From contig NZ_JACVOT010000001.1 of assembly GCF_018882285.1 (NCBI RefSeq), positions 751,916 to 815,915 of the forward strand: 64,000 nucleotides of DNA, written 5' to 3'. Each line of letters begins with the position of its first letter. Within the stretch, counting starts at the first letter, position 1. Both the position numbers and the translations under genes were made by a program. The notes beneath the pieces were generated by a model that saw nothing but the letters and a program-made list of their open reading frames with translations, searched no databases and was not told the DNA's origin. Origin of the DNA: Polynucleobacter sp. AM-26B4. GTDB taxonomy: Bacteria > Pseudomonadota > Gammaproteobacteria > Burkholderiales > Burkholderiaceae. Shown here piece after piece: positions 9,727 to 18,377 of this stretch.

Positions 9727-10094
9727 TAAGCGATGCCTCTTGTAAAAAATGCCACGGCACTGATACCCACTGACATACATGCAACCATCAATCCTCCCAG
9801 GCGATTAAATAGCTTGCTAATTAATACATCTGCCATGCAGTTAATTGTGCCTTCCAAATGGGAAACTTTTTTATCCAAAAGATTAAATTTTTCATCTAGA
9901 TGATCAAACTTTTGATCAATTTTTTTATTCAACTGATCCCTTACTTCATACAACTCTTTCTTGGTCGCAAAGTCATGTGTGGCATTTAAATTCATACCCA
10001 CACCTTCAGCGATGACCTCTGCTTGAGATTGACTGAACCCAACTGCTTGTAATTCTTTTGAGTATTGAAGGGTGCTGAATGATGTCATGTTCAT
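9726..10094 (-). CDS. DUF1640-like membrane-anchored coiled-coil protein
   Basis: The 122-residue product matches the general plan of DUF1640 (CCDC90-like) proteins: an N-terminal helical part (FSTLQYSKELQAVGFSQSQA, residues 6-25), a linker with FATKKELYEVRDQL, a heptad-rich coiled coil at about 52-95 (IDQKFDHLDEKFNLLDKKVS) and one C-terminal membrane helix at about 100-118. This would put a helical rod in the cytoplasm anchored to the inner membrane. Bacterial members have no assigned role that I know of. A strong AGGAG lies five bases before the ATG. The gene sits between hisD and the inverted hisC, a position normally without any gene, and is separated from hisD by a 17-bp hairpin. Family call from pattern only. 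Confidence 0.7.
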   Translation of the reverse strand: MNMTSFSTLQYSKELQAVGFSQSQAEVIAEGVGMNLNATHDFATKKELYEVRDQLNKKIDQKFDHLDEKFNLLDKKVSHLEGTINCMADVLISKLFNRLGGLMVACMSVGISAVAFFTRGIA

Positions 10095-10117
10095 ATTGTC
10101 TCCTCTTAAAACAGAAT

Positions 10118-10145
10118 TTTATATTTTTTATAAGTAAGAAATCAA
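10118..10145 (-). promoter_or_regulatory. Candidate promoter of the DUF1640-like gene
   Basis: Reading the minus strand, TTGATT (10140-10145) and TATAAA (10118-10123) are separated by 16 bases, just downstream of the 17-bp hairpin and 23 bases before the ATG. The region is AT-rich, so chance matches are possible. Confidence 0.4.
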
Positions 10146-10151
10146 ATCGAC

Positions 10152-10188
10152 AAAAGTAATGGCACACAAACTGTGTGCCATTACTTTT
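10152..10188. terminator. Perfect 17-bp inverted repeat between hisD and the DUF1640-like gene
   Basis: The arms 10152-10168 and 10172-10188 (AAAAGTAATGGCACACA and its complement) are exactly complementary over 17 bases around a three-base loop, flanked by A and T runs on both sides. The shape fits a bidirectional intrinsic terminator that would end the hisG-hisD transcript on the minus strand. It isolates hisD from the next gene and thereby breaks the his operon at this point. Confidence 0.75.
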
Positions 10189-10204
10189 AATACTTTTTAT
10201 TGGA

Positions 10205-11530
10205 TTACTTCTTGAGTCTTAACTCAGCAGCTCTTGCGTGAGCTTGCAAACCTTCGCCGTGTGCTAAGGTGCTGGCAATCTGACCAAGCTTTTGAGCACC
10301 TGTTTCACTGACCTCGATCATGCTTGAACGCTTGATGAAATCATAAACACCCAAAGGAGATGAGAAGCGTGACGTTCTCATCGTTGGTAAAACGTGATTC
10401 GGACCTGCGCAATAATCACCCAAAGACTCACTGGTGTATGGGCCCATGAAAATAGCACCTGCATGACGAATCAACTCTGCCCATTGGCGGGGATTGTCTG
10501 CACAAATTTCTAAGTGCTCGGCTGCAATTGAATTAGCAATTTCACAAGCCTCATGCATATCTTTGACCAAAATCATCGCGCCACGATCTTGCAATGATTT
10601 TTTAATCACTGCCTGTCTTGGCATCTCTGGCAAAAACTTCAAAATGCTCGCTTGCACTTGATCAATGAATGATTGACTTGGGCACAACAAAATTGATTGC
10701 GCCAATTCATCATGCTCAGCTTGCGAGAACAAATCCATCGCAATCCAATCTGGATTGGTATTGCCATCACACAACACTAAAATCTCTGATGGGCCTGCAA
10801 TCATATCGATACCAACAGTACCGAACACGCGGCGCTTAGCAGCGGCCACATAAGCATTACCAGGACCGACAATCTTATCGACCGCTGGAATTGTTTCTGT
10901 GCCATAAGCCAAAGCACCCACAGCTTGAGCACCACCAATGGTGAAGGCTCGATCCACACCAGCGACTGCAGCAGCAGCCAAAACCAATGGATTGCGCACA
11001 CCATCAGGTGTTGGCACCACCATGATGACTTCACTCACACCAGCGACCTTCGCTGGAATGGCGTTCATCAACACAGATGATGGGTAGGCAGCTTTACCGC
11101 CTGGAACATACAAACCTGCACGATCCAAAGGTGTTACCTTTTGACCTAAACGAGTACCATCTTCATCAGCGTAGTCCCAGCTGTGACAACCTGATTCAAT
11201 CTTTTGACGCTCGTGATAACTTTTGACTCTTGCAGCCGCAGCTTCTAAAGCGGTTCTTTGTTCTTTTGGCAAAGATTCAAGCGCTGCAAATAATTCTGTT
11301 TTTGTGATTTCTAATGATTTGATTGAACTTGCTTGCTCTTTGGACAAGCGATCAAATTTTTGTGTGTATTCCAATACAGCTTGATCACCACGCGCTTTGA
11401 CATCGGCCAAAATTTTTGCTGCAGCTAAATCAATCGCTTCATCATCTGCCGCATCAAAAGCCAATAGCTTTTTAAGCGCAGATGAAAAATCAGCGTCTTG
11501 ACTATTGAGTTGGCGAACAAGATTGGTCAT
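10205..11530 (-). CDS. hisD: Histidinol dehydrogenase
   Basis: HisD is the zinc enzyme that oxidises histidinol to histidine with two NAD+ (last two steps). The 441-residue protein has the glycine-rich [18 protein letters not shown] loop (about 143-160), [21 protein letters not shown], the [10 protein letters not shown] zinc/substrate site with Gln and His, and the C-terminal HVLPT and ARAAELR segments. It lies 7 bases downstream of hisG. Downstream, instead of hisC, a strong hairpin and the DUF1640-like gene follow. Confidence 0.98.
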   Translation of the reverse strand: MTNLVRQLNSQDADFSSALKKLLAFDAADDEAIDLAAAKILADVKARGDQAVLEYTQKFDRLSKEQASSIKSLEITKTELFAALESLPKEQRTALEAAAARVKSYHERQKIESGCHSWDYADEDGTRLGQKVTPLDRAGLYVPGGKAAYPSSVLMNAIPAKVAGVSEVIMVVPTPDGVRNPLVLAAAAVAGVDRAFTIGGAQAVGALAYGTETIPAVDKIVGPGNAYVAAAKRRVFGTVGIDMIAGPSEILVLCDGNTNPDWIAMDLFSQAEHDELAQSILLCPSQSFIDQVQASILKFLPEMPRQAVIKKSLQDRGAMILVKDMHEACEIANSIAAEHLEICADNPRQWAELIRHAGAIFMGPYTSESLGDYCAGPNHVLPTMRTSRFSSPLGVYDFIKRSSMIEVSETGAQKLGQIASTLAHGEGLQAHARAAELRLKK

Positions 11531-11537
11531 CAGAGCA

Positions 11538-12176
11538 TCACACTTTTGAAAATGCGTCTAACAACTCTTGCAAATCAGCACGGCGTCTCTTGTACGCGGC
11601 CTGATTCACAACCAAGCGAGAGCTGATCTGACTAATCACTTCAACTTCTTTTAATTGATTGGCTTTTAGAGTATTGCCCGTAGACACCAAATCAACAATG
11701 GCATCTGCCAAGCCAACCAATGGGCCTAATTCCATCGAGCCATACAATTTGATCAAATCAACGTGAACGCCTTTATTAGCAAAGTGCTCTCGTGCCTGTT
11801 CTACATACTTTGTCACCACGCGCAAACGAGCGCCTTGGCGAACAGCGTTTGCATAATCAAATCCTTCACGAACAGCCACTGACATGCGGCACCTTGCAAT
11901 ACCCAAGTCGATGGGGGCATACAAACCATCCATGCCGTGCTCTGCCAATACATCGTAACCAGCCACACCTAAATCAGCAGCCCCGTATTGCACATAGGTT
12001 GGCACATCAGATGCTCGAACGATGATCACCCTTAGATTAGGGCTGGAAGTTGGCAGGATTAATTTACGTGAAGTCTCAGGATCTTCAGACACAGTGATAC
12101 CTGCCTTTGCGAGCATCGGCAAAGTTTCATCAAAGATACGGCCCTTGGATAGGGCCAAAGTAATCATTTTGGACAT
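11538..12176 (-). CDS. hisG: ATP phosphoribosyltransferase, short form
   Basis: HisG condenses ATP and PRPP, the committed step of histidine synthesis. At 212 residues it is the short form, lacking the C-terminal ACT-like regulatory domain of the roughly 300-residue enterobacterial enzyme. Short HisG works as a hetero-octamer with HisZ, a histidyl-tRNA synthetase paralogue that provides histidine feedback. No hisZ is present in this window. Visible motifs are [17 protein letters not shown] at the N-terminus, the GAADLGVAG stretch near residues 70-78 and the PRPP loop [12 protein letters not shown] around 159-170. It follows murA by 7 bases. Confidence 0.97.
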   Translation of the reverse strand: MSKMITLALSKGRIFDETLPMLAKAGITVSEDPETSRKLILPTSSPNLRVIIVRASDVPTYVQYGAADLGVAGYDVLAEHGMDGLYAPIDLGIARCRMSVAVREGFDYANAVRQGARLRVVTKYVEQAREHFANKGVHVDLIKLYGSMELGPLVGLADAIVDLVSTGNTLKANQLKEVEVISQISSRLVVNQAAYKRRRADLQELLDAFSKV

Positions 12177-12183
12177 GGCTCTA

Positions 12184-13467
12184 TTATTTCATGCGAACGA
12201 TGTTAGCGCCTACTGCGGCTAATTTTTTCTCCATTCGGTCATATCCACGGTCCAAATGGTAAATCCGATCCACAATCGTCTCGCCCTGAGCGGCCAAGCC
12301 AGCAATCACCAAACTGGCAGATGCACGCAAATCCGTGGCCATCACAATGGCTCCCGATAAGCCTTTGACACCCTCGGTGGTCGCGGTATTGCCCTCGATC
12401 ACAATATTGGCACCCAAGCGATTCAGCTCTTGAACGTGCATGAAACGATTCTCAAAGATGGTTTCCGTGACCCGTGATGTGCCATTGGCAATCGCGTTCA
12501 TGGCCATGAACTGGGCCTGCATATCGGTTGGGAACGCCGGGTATTCAGAAGTCTTGAAACTAACGGCTTTAGGACGTTGATTCATGGTCACATGGATCCA
12601 ATCAGCCCCTACTTCAATCTTTAAACCCGCTTCGCGTAATTTATCAATCACCACATCCAAGGTATCAGGACGAGCATTCTTGATCATCAAATCAGCACCC
12701 ACCTCACCCATGGCACCTGCCACGCACATGAATGTGCCTGTTTCAATACGATCCGGAATGATGCTGTGCTCAGCACCATGCAAAGCCTTCACTCCCTTGA
12801 TGATCAAACGATCAGTACCAAGACCCTTGATGTTGGCGCCCATCTTGATTAGCAATTCTGCTAAATCTGTGACCTCTGGTTCACGGGCGGCATTTTCTAA
12901 AACTGTTTCACCTTCAGCTAAAACTGCTGCCATCATCAAGTTTTCTGTGCCGGTGACCGTGATCATGTCGGTCAAAATTTTTGCACCCACCAAGGCATTC
13001 GGATTTTTACCAAACTTTGCTTCGATGTAACCATGCTCAATATGAATATCCGCACCCATGGCTTTCAAGCCCTTGATGTGCTGATCCACTGGGCGCGCGC
13101 CAATCGCACAACCGCCTGGCAAAGATACTTTGGCATGACCAAAACGCGCCAACAATGGGCCTAATACCAAGATAGACGCGCGCATGGTTTTCACCAAGTC
13201 ATAAGAAGCTTCCGGTGTGTGAATATCAGAGCCATCCAGAATAACCACTGAACGATCATCCGGATTCGGGAATGTGACCTTCAAACCCATCTGCGCCAAA
13301 ATTTTTAGAATCGTGCGCACATCCTGAAGATCAGGAAGATTTCTTAAAGTGATCGGCTCAGCACTTAAAAGACCTGCGCACAAAATTGGCAGCGCCGCGT
13401 TTTTAGCACCGGTAATGGTGATCTCACCTTTTAGAGGAATACCGCCTTGTATTGATAACTTATCCAC
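12184..13467 (-). CDS. murA: UDP-N-acetylglucosamine 1-carboxyvinyltransferase
   Basis: MurA adds enolpyruvate from PEP to UDP-GlcNAc, the first committed step of peptidoglycan synthesis in the cytoplasm. The 427-residue protein has the expected two-domain repeat, the KNAALPIL segment (about 22-29), and the catalytic loop with C120 in [13 protein letters not shown], the cysteine alkylated by fosfomycin. The wild-type cysteine is kept. It lies between ibaG and hisG, linking the cell-envelope genes to the his operon; a 17-base gap to ibaG suggests co-transcription. Confidence 0.98.
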   Translation of the reverse strand: MDKLSIQGGIPLKGEITITGAKNAALPILCAGLLSAEPITLRNLPDLQDVRTILKILAQMGLKVTFPNPDDRSVVILDGSDIHTPEASYDLVKTMRASILVLGPLLARFGHAKVSLPGGCAIGARPVDQHIKGLKAMGADIHIEHGYIEAKFGKNPNALVGAKILTDMITVTGTENLMMAAVLAEGETVLENAAREPEVTDLAELLIKMGANIKGLGTDRLIIKGVKALHGAEHSIIPDRIETGTFMCVAGAMGEVGADLMIKNARPDTLDVVIDKLREAGLKIEVGADWIHVTMNQRPKAVSFKTSEYPAFPTDMQAQFMAMNAIANGTSRVTETIFENRFMHVQELNRLGANIVIEGNTATTEGVKGLSGAIVMATDLRASASLVIAGLAAQGETIVDRIYHLDRGYDRMEKKLAAVGANIVRMK

Positions 13468-13484
13468 GTCTAATAACCTTTTAA

Positions 13485-13727
13485 TTATTTTCCAGCCGCA
13501 TGCTCTTCTGGCGTCAATGCCTTGAATGATAGGGCATGAATCTCAGATTTCATTCGATCGCCCAAAGCAGCATAGACTTTTTGATGACGTTGGACCAAAC
13601 GCAAGCCCTCAAAGTCAGCACTCACAATCGTAGCAAAAAAATGTTGGCCATCTCCCTCAACGTCGAGATGAAGGCAATTAATACCATTGGCAATATAGCT
13701 TTTGACTTGTTCAGGTGTTGGCAACAT
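13485..13727 (-). CDS. ibaG: BolA-family protein IbaG
   Basis: This is a small BolA/IbaG-type protein, a partner of monothiol glutaredoxins in iron-sulfur cluster handling. The ATG at 13727 ([16 protein letters not shown]) is preferred because AGAGA lies seven bases upstream; a longer TTG reading from 13751 has no support. The resulting 80-residue product has the BolA core: [14 protein letters not shown] and the [20 protein letters not shown] helix with the family RHQ(x)VY motif. The neighbourhood murA-ibaG-mla is widely conserved in proteobacteria, which supports IbaG over BolA. Confidence 0.93.
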   Translation of the reverse strand: MLPTPEQVKSYIANGINCLHLDVEGDGQHFFATIVSADFEGLRLVQRHQKVYAALGDRMKSEIHALSFKALTPEEHAAGK

Positions 13728-13772
13728 ATGAATATCTCTTTTAAATAACAATCATCAATGAAATAAGGTCCA

Positions 13773-14561
13773 TTAATGTCTTAATTTATAACCGGTCGAT
13801 AACAGCTTCAAGGTTAAACCAGCCACCCCAGTAAAGAAAACGCCGATGACCAATAAGCTGAACCAAGGTGACACATCAGAAATACCAAAAAATCCATACC
13901 TAAAACCATCGATCATGTAGAAGAATGGATTGAAATGAGAAATGGTTTGCCAAATGGGTGGCAAGCTGTGAATTGAATAAAAAACTCCCGACAACATCGT
14001 CGCAGGCATGATGAAGAAATTCTGGAATGCCGCCAACTGATCAAACTTTTCCGCCCAAATGCCTGCGATCAAACCAAGCGCTGCCAATAGTGCGGCACTC
14101 AACAGGCCAAAGACAATCACCCACAAAGGATGAACAAAACTCACATCCGTGAACCAGCAGGTTGCCAAAAACACACCCGCTCCTACGGCAATGCCTCTGA
14201 CCATGGCAGCCAAGACATAAGCAGAGAAGAATTCAAAATGTGACAGAGGGGCCAGCAATACAAAAATCAAATTGCCTGTGATTTTTGACTGAATCAAAGA
14301 CGAGGATGTATTCGCAAAAGAATTTTGCAACAAACTCATCATCACCAAACCAGGGATTAAAAATGCGGTGTAGCCAATGGTGTCATACACTTTGACATGA
14401 TCTTCTAAGACATGACCAAAAATCATCAAATACAAGATGGCTGTTAAAACTGGTGCGGCCACCGTCTGAAAACTCACCCGCCAAAATCTTTTAACTTCTT
14501 TATAGAAGAGCGCATAAAAACCACTGCTTGATTCGAAGGTATTCAAATTTGATTGACTCAA
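13773..14561 (-). CDS. ABC-2 type transport permease (YadH-like)
   Basis: The 262-residue membrane protein has six hydrophobic segments and the ABC-2 signature GLLSAALLAALGLIAGIWA near the middle, plus the exporter motif around FFIMPATMLSGVFYSIHSLP. It pairs with the ATPase gene just upstream, whose end it overlaps by four bases (ATGA). Together they form a minimal exporter of the YadGH/NodIJ type. Substrate is not evident; in many betaproteobacteria this pair is carried between mlaB and ibaG, so a role in envelope lipid or polysaccharide handling is plausible but unproven. Confidence 0.9.
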   Translation of the reverse strand: MSQSNLNTFESSSGFYALFYKEVKRFWRVSFQTVAAPVLTAILYLMIFGHVLEDHVKVYDTIGYTAFLIPGLVMMSLLQNSFANTSSSLIQSKITGNLIFVLLAPLSHFEFFSAYVLAAMVRGIAVGAGVFLATCWFTDVSFVHPLWVIVFGLLSAALLAALGLIAGIWAEKFDQLAAFQNFFIMPATMLSGVFYSIHSLPPIWQTISHFNPFFYMIDGFRYGFFGISDVSPWFSLLVIGVFFTGVAGLTLKLLSTGYKLRH

Positions 14562-15301
14562 GAGTCACTCTCCTCTTGCATGATTTGCATGAAGACATCT
14601 TCCAAGTCGCCATCTTTCGCATTTGGGTTTTTTACTCTTGCCAATAAATTAGCAGTCGTATCTAAGGCCACGATTTGACCTTTTTTTAGCATCGCGATGC
14701 GATTGCACAATTGCTCGGCCTCTTCAAGATAATGAGTGGTCAACACAATCGTGTGACCCTCTTGATTCAAGCGGCTGATGAACTTCCAAAGCGATTGACG
14801 CAACTCCACATCCACACCTGCCGTTGGCTCATCCAAGACAATCACGGGTGGACGATGAACCAAAGCCTGAGCCACCAAGACACGACGCTTCATACCACCA
14901 GAAAGAGCGCGCATGTTTTTATTGGCTTTATCAGTTAAACCCAAGTGATGCATGATTTCATCTATCCAGGCGCCATTATTTTTAATACCAAAGTAACCTG
15001 ATTGAAACTCAAGCGCCTCGCGAACATTGAAAAAGGGATCAAATACCAATTCTTGTGGAACTATGCCGAGCAAACGTCTAGCTGCACGAAAGTCTGTTTG
15101 AACATCATGACCCATGACTTTTACTTGACCATGAGTTGGTTTGCATAAGCCAGCCAAGATAGAAATGAGTGTTGTTTTACCAGCCCCGTTAGGACCTAAC
15201 AATCCAAAGAACTCGCCCTCTTCAATACTTAAATTAATGTCATTAAGTGCTAGTAAAGGGCCGTAATTTTTACTGAGGTTTTTAAATTCAATCGCACTCA
15301 T
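14558..15301 (-). CDS. ABC transporter ATP-binding protein (YadG-like)
   Basis: This 247-residue nucleotide-binding subunit has Walker A GPNGAGKTT (about residues 38-46), the signature LSGGMKRRVLVAQAL, Walker B VIVLDEPTAGVD and the switch histidine in LTTHYLEEAEQL. It resembles the ATPases of ABC-2 exporters (YadG/CcmA type) and is distinct from MlaF encoded a few genes away. The start overlaps mlaB by four bases and the end overlaps the permease gene by four, so these genes are translationally linked in one operon. Confidence 0.93.
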   Translation of the reverse strand: MSAIEFKNLSKNYGPLLALNDINLSIEEGEFFGLLGPNGAGKTTLISILAGLCKPTHGQVKVMGHDVQTDFRAARRLLGIVPQELVFDPFFNVREALEFQSGYFGIKNNGAWIDEIMHHLGLTDKANKNMRALSGGMKRRVLVAQALVHRPPVIVLDEPTAGVDVELRQSLWKFISRLNQEGHTIVLTTHYLEEAEQLCNRIAMLKKGQIVALDTTANLLARVKNPNAKDGDLEDVFMQIMQEESDS

Positions 15302-15576
15302 GCAAGCACAACATCTGATAAACCATAAACCGTTGCTAAGCTCGCTAGTTTTTCAGGTATGGCGTCTAATTGAATATTGACTGACTGCATTTGCGCTTGA
15401 CGCTTCATCGATAAAATCATGCTTAAGGCACTCGAGTCGAACGATTGCAAGTCCTTGCAGTCAATCACCATCAAACTTCCCTGCGCCAAAGTCTTCATCA
15501 TGCCAAGCCCATCGGCCAACACGGACTCAACATTCGCGTGATCAATCTTTGCAGGAAATTTGAAGCTAACAGTCAT
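15298..15576 (-). CDS. mlaB: MlaB, STAS-domain subunit of the Mla lipid transporter
   Basis: MlaB binds the ATPase MlaF and stabilises the inner-membrane MlaFEDB complex. The 92-residue protein is a single STAS domain: the core strand LMVIDCKDLQSFDSSALSMI (around residues 35-54) includes the conserved D-S-S-A loop. It begins two bases after mlaC ends and overlaps the ABC exporter ATPase by four bases. STAS proteins are diverse, but the position directly after mlaC makes the assignment firm. Confidence 0.88.
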   Translation of the reverse strand: MTVSFKFPAKIDHANVESVLADGLGMMKTLAQGSLMVIDCKDLQSFDSSALSMILSMKRQAQMQSVNIQLDAIPEKLASLATVYGLSDVVLA

Positions 15577-15578
15577 TG

Positions 15579-16223
15579 TTATTTAGCGTTGGCCAAAGAA
15601 TTATTTCTTTGTTGTAAAAACTGAATCAAGCCGTCAATGCCACCTTTGCTGACTTGATCATTGAATTGGTTGCGGTATGACTCAACCAACCAAGCACCTA
15701 AAATGTTGATGTCATAAACACGCCAAGCGTTCGCGGTCTTTTCTAAACGATAGTCCAACTGAATTGGCTCGCCCTTACCGACAACCACTGTTCTAACAAT
15801 CACATCGATGTCATCTGCAGACGCTCTGAATGGCTTGTATTGAATCTTTTGATCCTTTACTTGCGCCAAAGCGCCACCATAGATACGTATCAATAGCGTC
15901 TTAAATTCTTGCGTGATCAAAGCTTGCTGCGCGGGTGTAGCCTTCGGCCAGTTGCGACCCATCGCTAAACGAGTGGTTTTTTGAAAGTCACTGTAAGGCA
16001 AAATCTTTTGATCAACCAAAGCATTGATTTTTCTTAAATCACCACTTTGAATGGCTTTATCAGATTTGATGGTATTCATCACATCTTCAACCACAAACTT
16101 CACCAAGCCATCTGGTGTGCTCATATTAGCTGCAGCTTGCGGCGCTTGAGCAAAAGAAGCTGTTGCCGTGATCAATGTCAAAGCAATAGTTGCAAATGTT
16201 TTATTCAAAATAGGGTGCATCAT
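15579..16223 (-). CDS. mlaC: MlaC, periplasmic phospholipid carrier
   Basis: MlaC shuttles phospholipid between the outer-membrane MlaA complex and inner-membrane MlaFEDB. The 214-residue protein has a signal peptide (about residues 1-26, cleavage after SFAQA or SFA) and the tolerance-protein Ttg2 fold features: LMRIYGGALAQ-like segment LLIRIYGGALAQVKDQ, and the C-terminal WRVYDINILGAWLVESYRNQ strand-helix, strongly conserved in the family. Two adjacent ATGs (16223, 16220) are possible starts. It lies between mlaA and mlaB, an order seen in betaproteobacteria but different from E. coli, where mlaA is unlinked. Confidence 0.95.
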   Translation of the reverse strand: MMHPILNKTFATIALTLITATASFAQAPQAAANMSTPDGLVKFVVEDVMNTIKSDKAIQSGDLRKINALVDQKILPYSDFQKTTRLAMGRNWPKATPAQQALITQEFKTLLIRIYGGALAQVKDQKIQYKPFRASADDIDVIVRTVVVGKGEPIQLDYRLEKTANAWRVYDINILGAWLVESYRNQFNDQVSKGGIDGLIQFLQQRNNSLANAK

Positions 16224-16312
16224 TAGTCGAAGTGCCTTATTTAATAGATCTGTATCAGATACCTAAATTGTATAGATAATGCCTAGCAATTTCAGAGGGT
16301 CAGTCTTTCTCG

Positions 16313-17047
16313 TCAATCTTCCTCTTTCACAGGAGGGGGATTGCCGTCATAAACCTGATTGCGGCGACGCTGTAAATAGCCATCTCGCATAAAGCTGTAC
16401 TTATCAAATGCAGCATCTTCCAAAAGTTGCCCTGCATCCAATAAGTCTGCACGACGATTGATCACTCTCAGAGCATTCACAGCGATTTTTTCATCGCTAT
16501 TGAGTTTATTGGTGTTGATCATGAAATCAGTTTCGATATCAACCACCAAACCAACTGTATCTCTCACGTTACTTGGGCCGAAGAATGGCAACACAATATA
16601 TGGGCCATCAGAAATACCCCAAACGCCAAGCGTTTGGCCGAAATCTTCTCTATTCTTATCCAAACCCATATCAGTGGCGACATCAAATAAACCCAAAACA
16701 CCGATGGTCGAGTTAATTAAAAATCGTCCAATGTCGCTCGCTGCTTCAACAGGTTTAGCTTGTAATAAATTATTGGCTGCAATCAACACATCATTGATGT
16801 TGCTAAAAAAGTTTGTTACGCCTGTGCGAACAAATTCAGGCAAGACAAATTTATAGGCTTGCGCAATTGGTTTGATCACATAATCATCAGCTGCTTCATT
16901 GAATGAAAAAACCGCACGATTCATGGGCTCAAATGGATCGATCTTGGCAACGCGCTCATTTTGTTGAGTGGTGGCACAACCAGTCATCAGGATCACGCTG
17001 AACATCAAGATTTTTTTTATGATTGTTTTATTGATTAAGTTCAACAT
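16313..17047 (-). CDS. mlaA: MlaA (VacJ) outer-membrane lipoprotein
   Basis: MlaA removes mislocalised phospholipid from the outer leaflet of the outer membrane and passes it to MlaC. The 244-residue protein has a lipoprotein signal with lipobox LMTGC near residue 23, then the conserved DPFEPMNRAVFSFNEAADDY motif and the glycine- and proline-rich GPYIVLPFFGPSNVRDTVG segment. The C-terminus is charged. It is encoded inside the mla operon between mlaD and mlaC, so all components of the pathway are together here. Confidence 0.96.
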   Translation of the reverse strand: MLNLINKTIIKKILMFSVILMTGCATTQQNERVAKIDPFEPMNRAVFSFNEAADDYVIKPIAQAYKFVLPEFVRTGVTNFFSNINDVLIAANNLLQAKPVEAASDIGRFLINSTIGVLGLFDVATDMGLDKNREDFGQTLGVWGISDGPYIVLPFFGPSNVRDTVGLVVDIETDFMINTNKLNSDEKIAVNALRVINRRADLLDAGQLLEDAAFDKYSFMRDGYLQRRRNQVYDGNPPPVKEED

Positions 17048-17084
17048 ATTGAATCGTCAATCTTCTTTCTTTTAAGTATTCGAT

Positions 17085-17561
17085 CTATTTCTTGTCCGAT
17101 GGCGCGCCATCAGAGGCTTTGTTATATAAAAACTGACTGATCAGGTTTTCTAAAACGATGGCTGATTGTGTTTGAGCTAACTTGCTACCACCAGCAATCA
17201 TGGCTTCATCGCCGCCAGCTTCTAAACCAATGTACTGCTCACCCAATAAACCAGAAGTCAAAATCTTGGCAGAACTGTCTTTAGGGAACTTGTAACGCTC
17301 TTCTAAATTCATGAACACCGTGGCTTGATAACTTTGATCATCAAAACGAATTTCTGAAACACGCCCAACCACCACGCCCGCACTCTTCACAGGAGCACGC
17401 GGCTTCAATCCACCAATGTTGTCAAACTTGGCACTTACTTGATAAGTTGGCTCAAAAGTAAAAGCGCTCATATTTCCAGCCTTCAATGCTAAAAATAGCA
17501 AAGCCAAGAGGCCGAGCGCCACAAATAAACCGACCCAGATATCTAATGATTGTTTTTTCAT
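17085..17561 (-). CDS. mlaD: MlaD, MCE-domain substrate-binding subunit
   Basis: MlaD is the hexameric MCE protein that binds phospholipid on the periplasmic side of MlaFEDB. The 158-residue protein has one N-terminal membrane helix (about 8-27, DIWVGLFVALGLLALLFLAL), followed by the MCE domain with VSAKFDNIGGLKPRAPVKSAGV-like core (quoted in part: FDNIGGLKPRAPVK) and GLLGEQYIGLEAGG. It sits 27 bases downstream of mlaE. Length matches family members of beta- and gammaproteobacteria. Confidence 0.97.
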   Translation of the reverse strand: MKKQSLDIWVGLFVALGLLALLFLALKAGNMSAFTFEPTYQVSAKFDNIGGLKPRAPVKSAGVVVGRVSEIRFDDQSYQATVFMNLEERYKFPKDSSAKILTSGLLGEQYIGLEAGGDEAMIAGGSKLAQTQSAIVLENLISQFLYNKASDGAPSDKK

Positions 17562-17588
17562 AATATTTACAGAATTTATAAGACTTTA

Positions 17589-18377
17589 TCAGCTTGAGAA
17601 CATCACTGCAGTTAAAAGGAAATCCAGCGCCAATACTGCTAAGGAAGCAATCACCACTGTTCGAGTGGTTGCTCTTGCAACACCCTCTGGTGTTGGCTTA
17701 GCTTCATGACCTTGATACAAAGCAATAAAAGTAACAGCAACGCCGAACACCATGCTCTTGATCACGCCATTACCAATGTCTTTAACGACATCAACACCCG
17801 CTTGCATTTGTGCCCAAAATGCACCATCGTCCACACCGATCAATGGTACACCCACTAAATAACCGCCCATGATGCCCACCGCACTAAAAATGGCGGCCAG
17901 GATTGGCATCGCGATGATGCCAGCCCACAATCTTGGAGCAATCACTCGGGTCAAAGGATCCACGGCCATCATTTCCATGGCGCTTAATTGTTCGCCTGCT
18001 TTCATGAGACCAATTTCAGCGGTCAACGATGTTCCAGCACGACCAGCAAATAAAAGTGCAGTGACCACTGGGCCCAATTCACGAACCAATGACAAAGCCA
18101 CCAATAAACCAAGGGCCTGCTCAGAACCATAACGGTTCAAGGTGTAATAACCTTGCAAGCCCAAAACAAAACCAACAAATAATCCTGATACAGCAATGAT
18201 CACAAAAGAATAATTGCCAACAAAATGTACTTGATCAGTGACCAAGCGAGGACGCTTCAGCAAGAAGGCAGAGCGTCGCATTATGGTGACAAACATCCTT
18301 GAGGCATAACCGAGCCCCACCAGATGCTCTCGAACAAAGGCACCCAAATTACCTAATGTATTTAAAACACTGTTCAT
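17589..18377 (-). CDS. mlaE: MlaE, permease of the Mla phospholipid transporter
   Basis: MlaE is the dimeric membrane core of MlaFEDB. The 262-residue protein has several hydrophobic helices and family hallmarks such as FVGFVLGLQGYYTL, the cytoplasmic coupling region LVRELGPVVTALLFAGRAGT with its conserved Glu, and IGLMKAGEQLSAMEMMAVDP. The start overlaps the end of mlaF by four bases, so the two are translationally coupled. Confidence 0.97.
   Translation of the reverse strand: MNSVLNTLGNLGAFVREHLVGLGYASRMFVTIMRRSAFLLKRPRLVTDQVHFVGNYSFVIIAVSGLFVGFVLGLQGYYTLNRYGSEQALGLLVALSLVRELGPVVTALLFAGRAGTSLTAEIGLMKAGEQLSAMEMMAVDPLTRVIAPRLWAGIIAMPILAAIFSAVGIMGGYLVGVPLIGVDDGAFWAQMQAGVDVVKDIGNGVIKSMVFGVAVTFIALYQGHEAKPTPEGVARATTRTVVIASLAVLALDFLLTAVMFSS

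Noticed and set aside
9726..9780. Longer start (9780) for the 52-residue gene
   Set aside because: The added 18 residues lie out of frame inside the DUF1640-like gene; the TAATG overlap and AGAGG site favour 9726.
12584..13030. 148-codon plus-strand frame opposite murA
   Set aside because: Antisense to a well-conserved gene, no ribosome site, low-complexity Ser/Pro/Ile-rich product.
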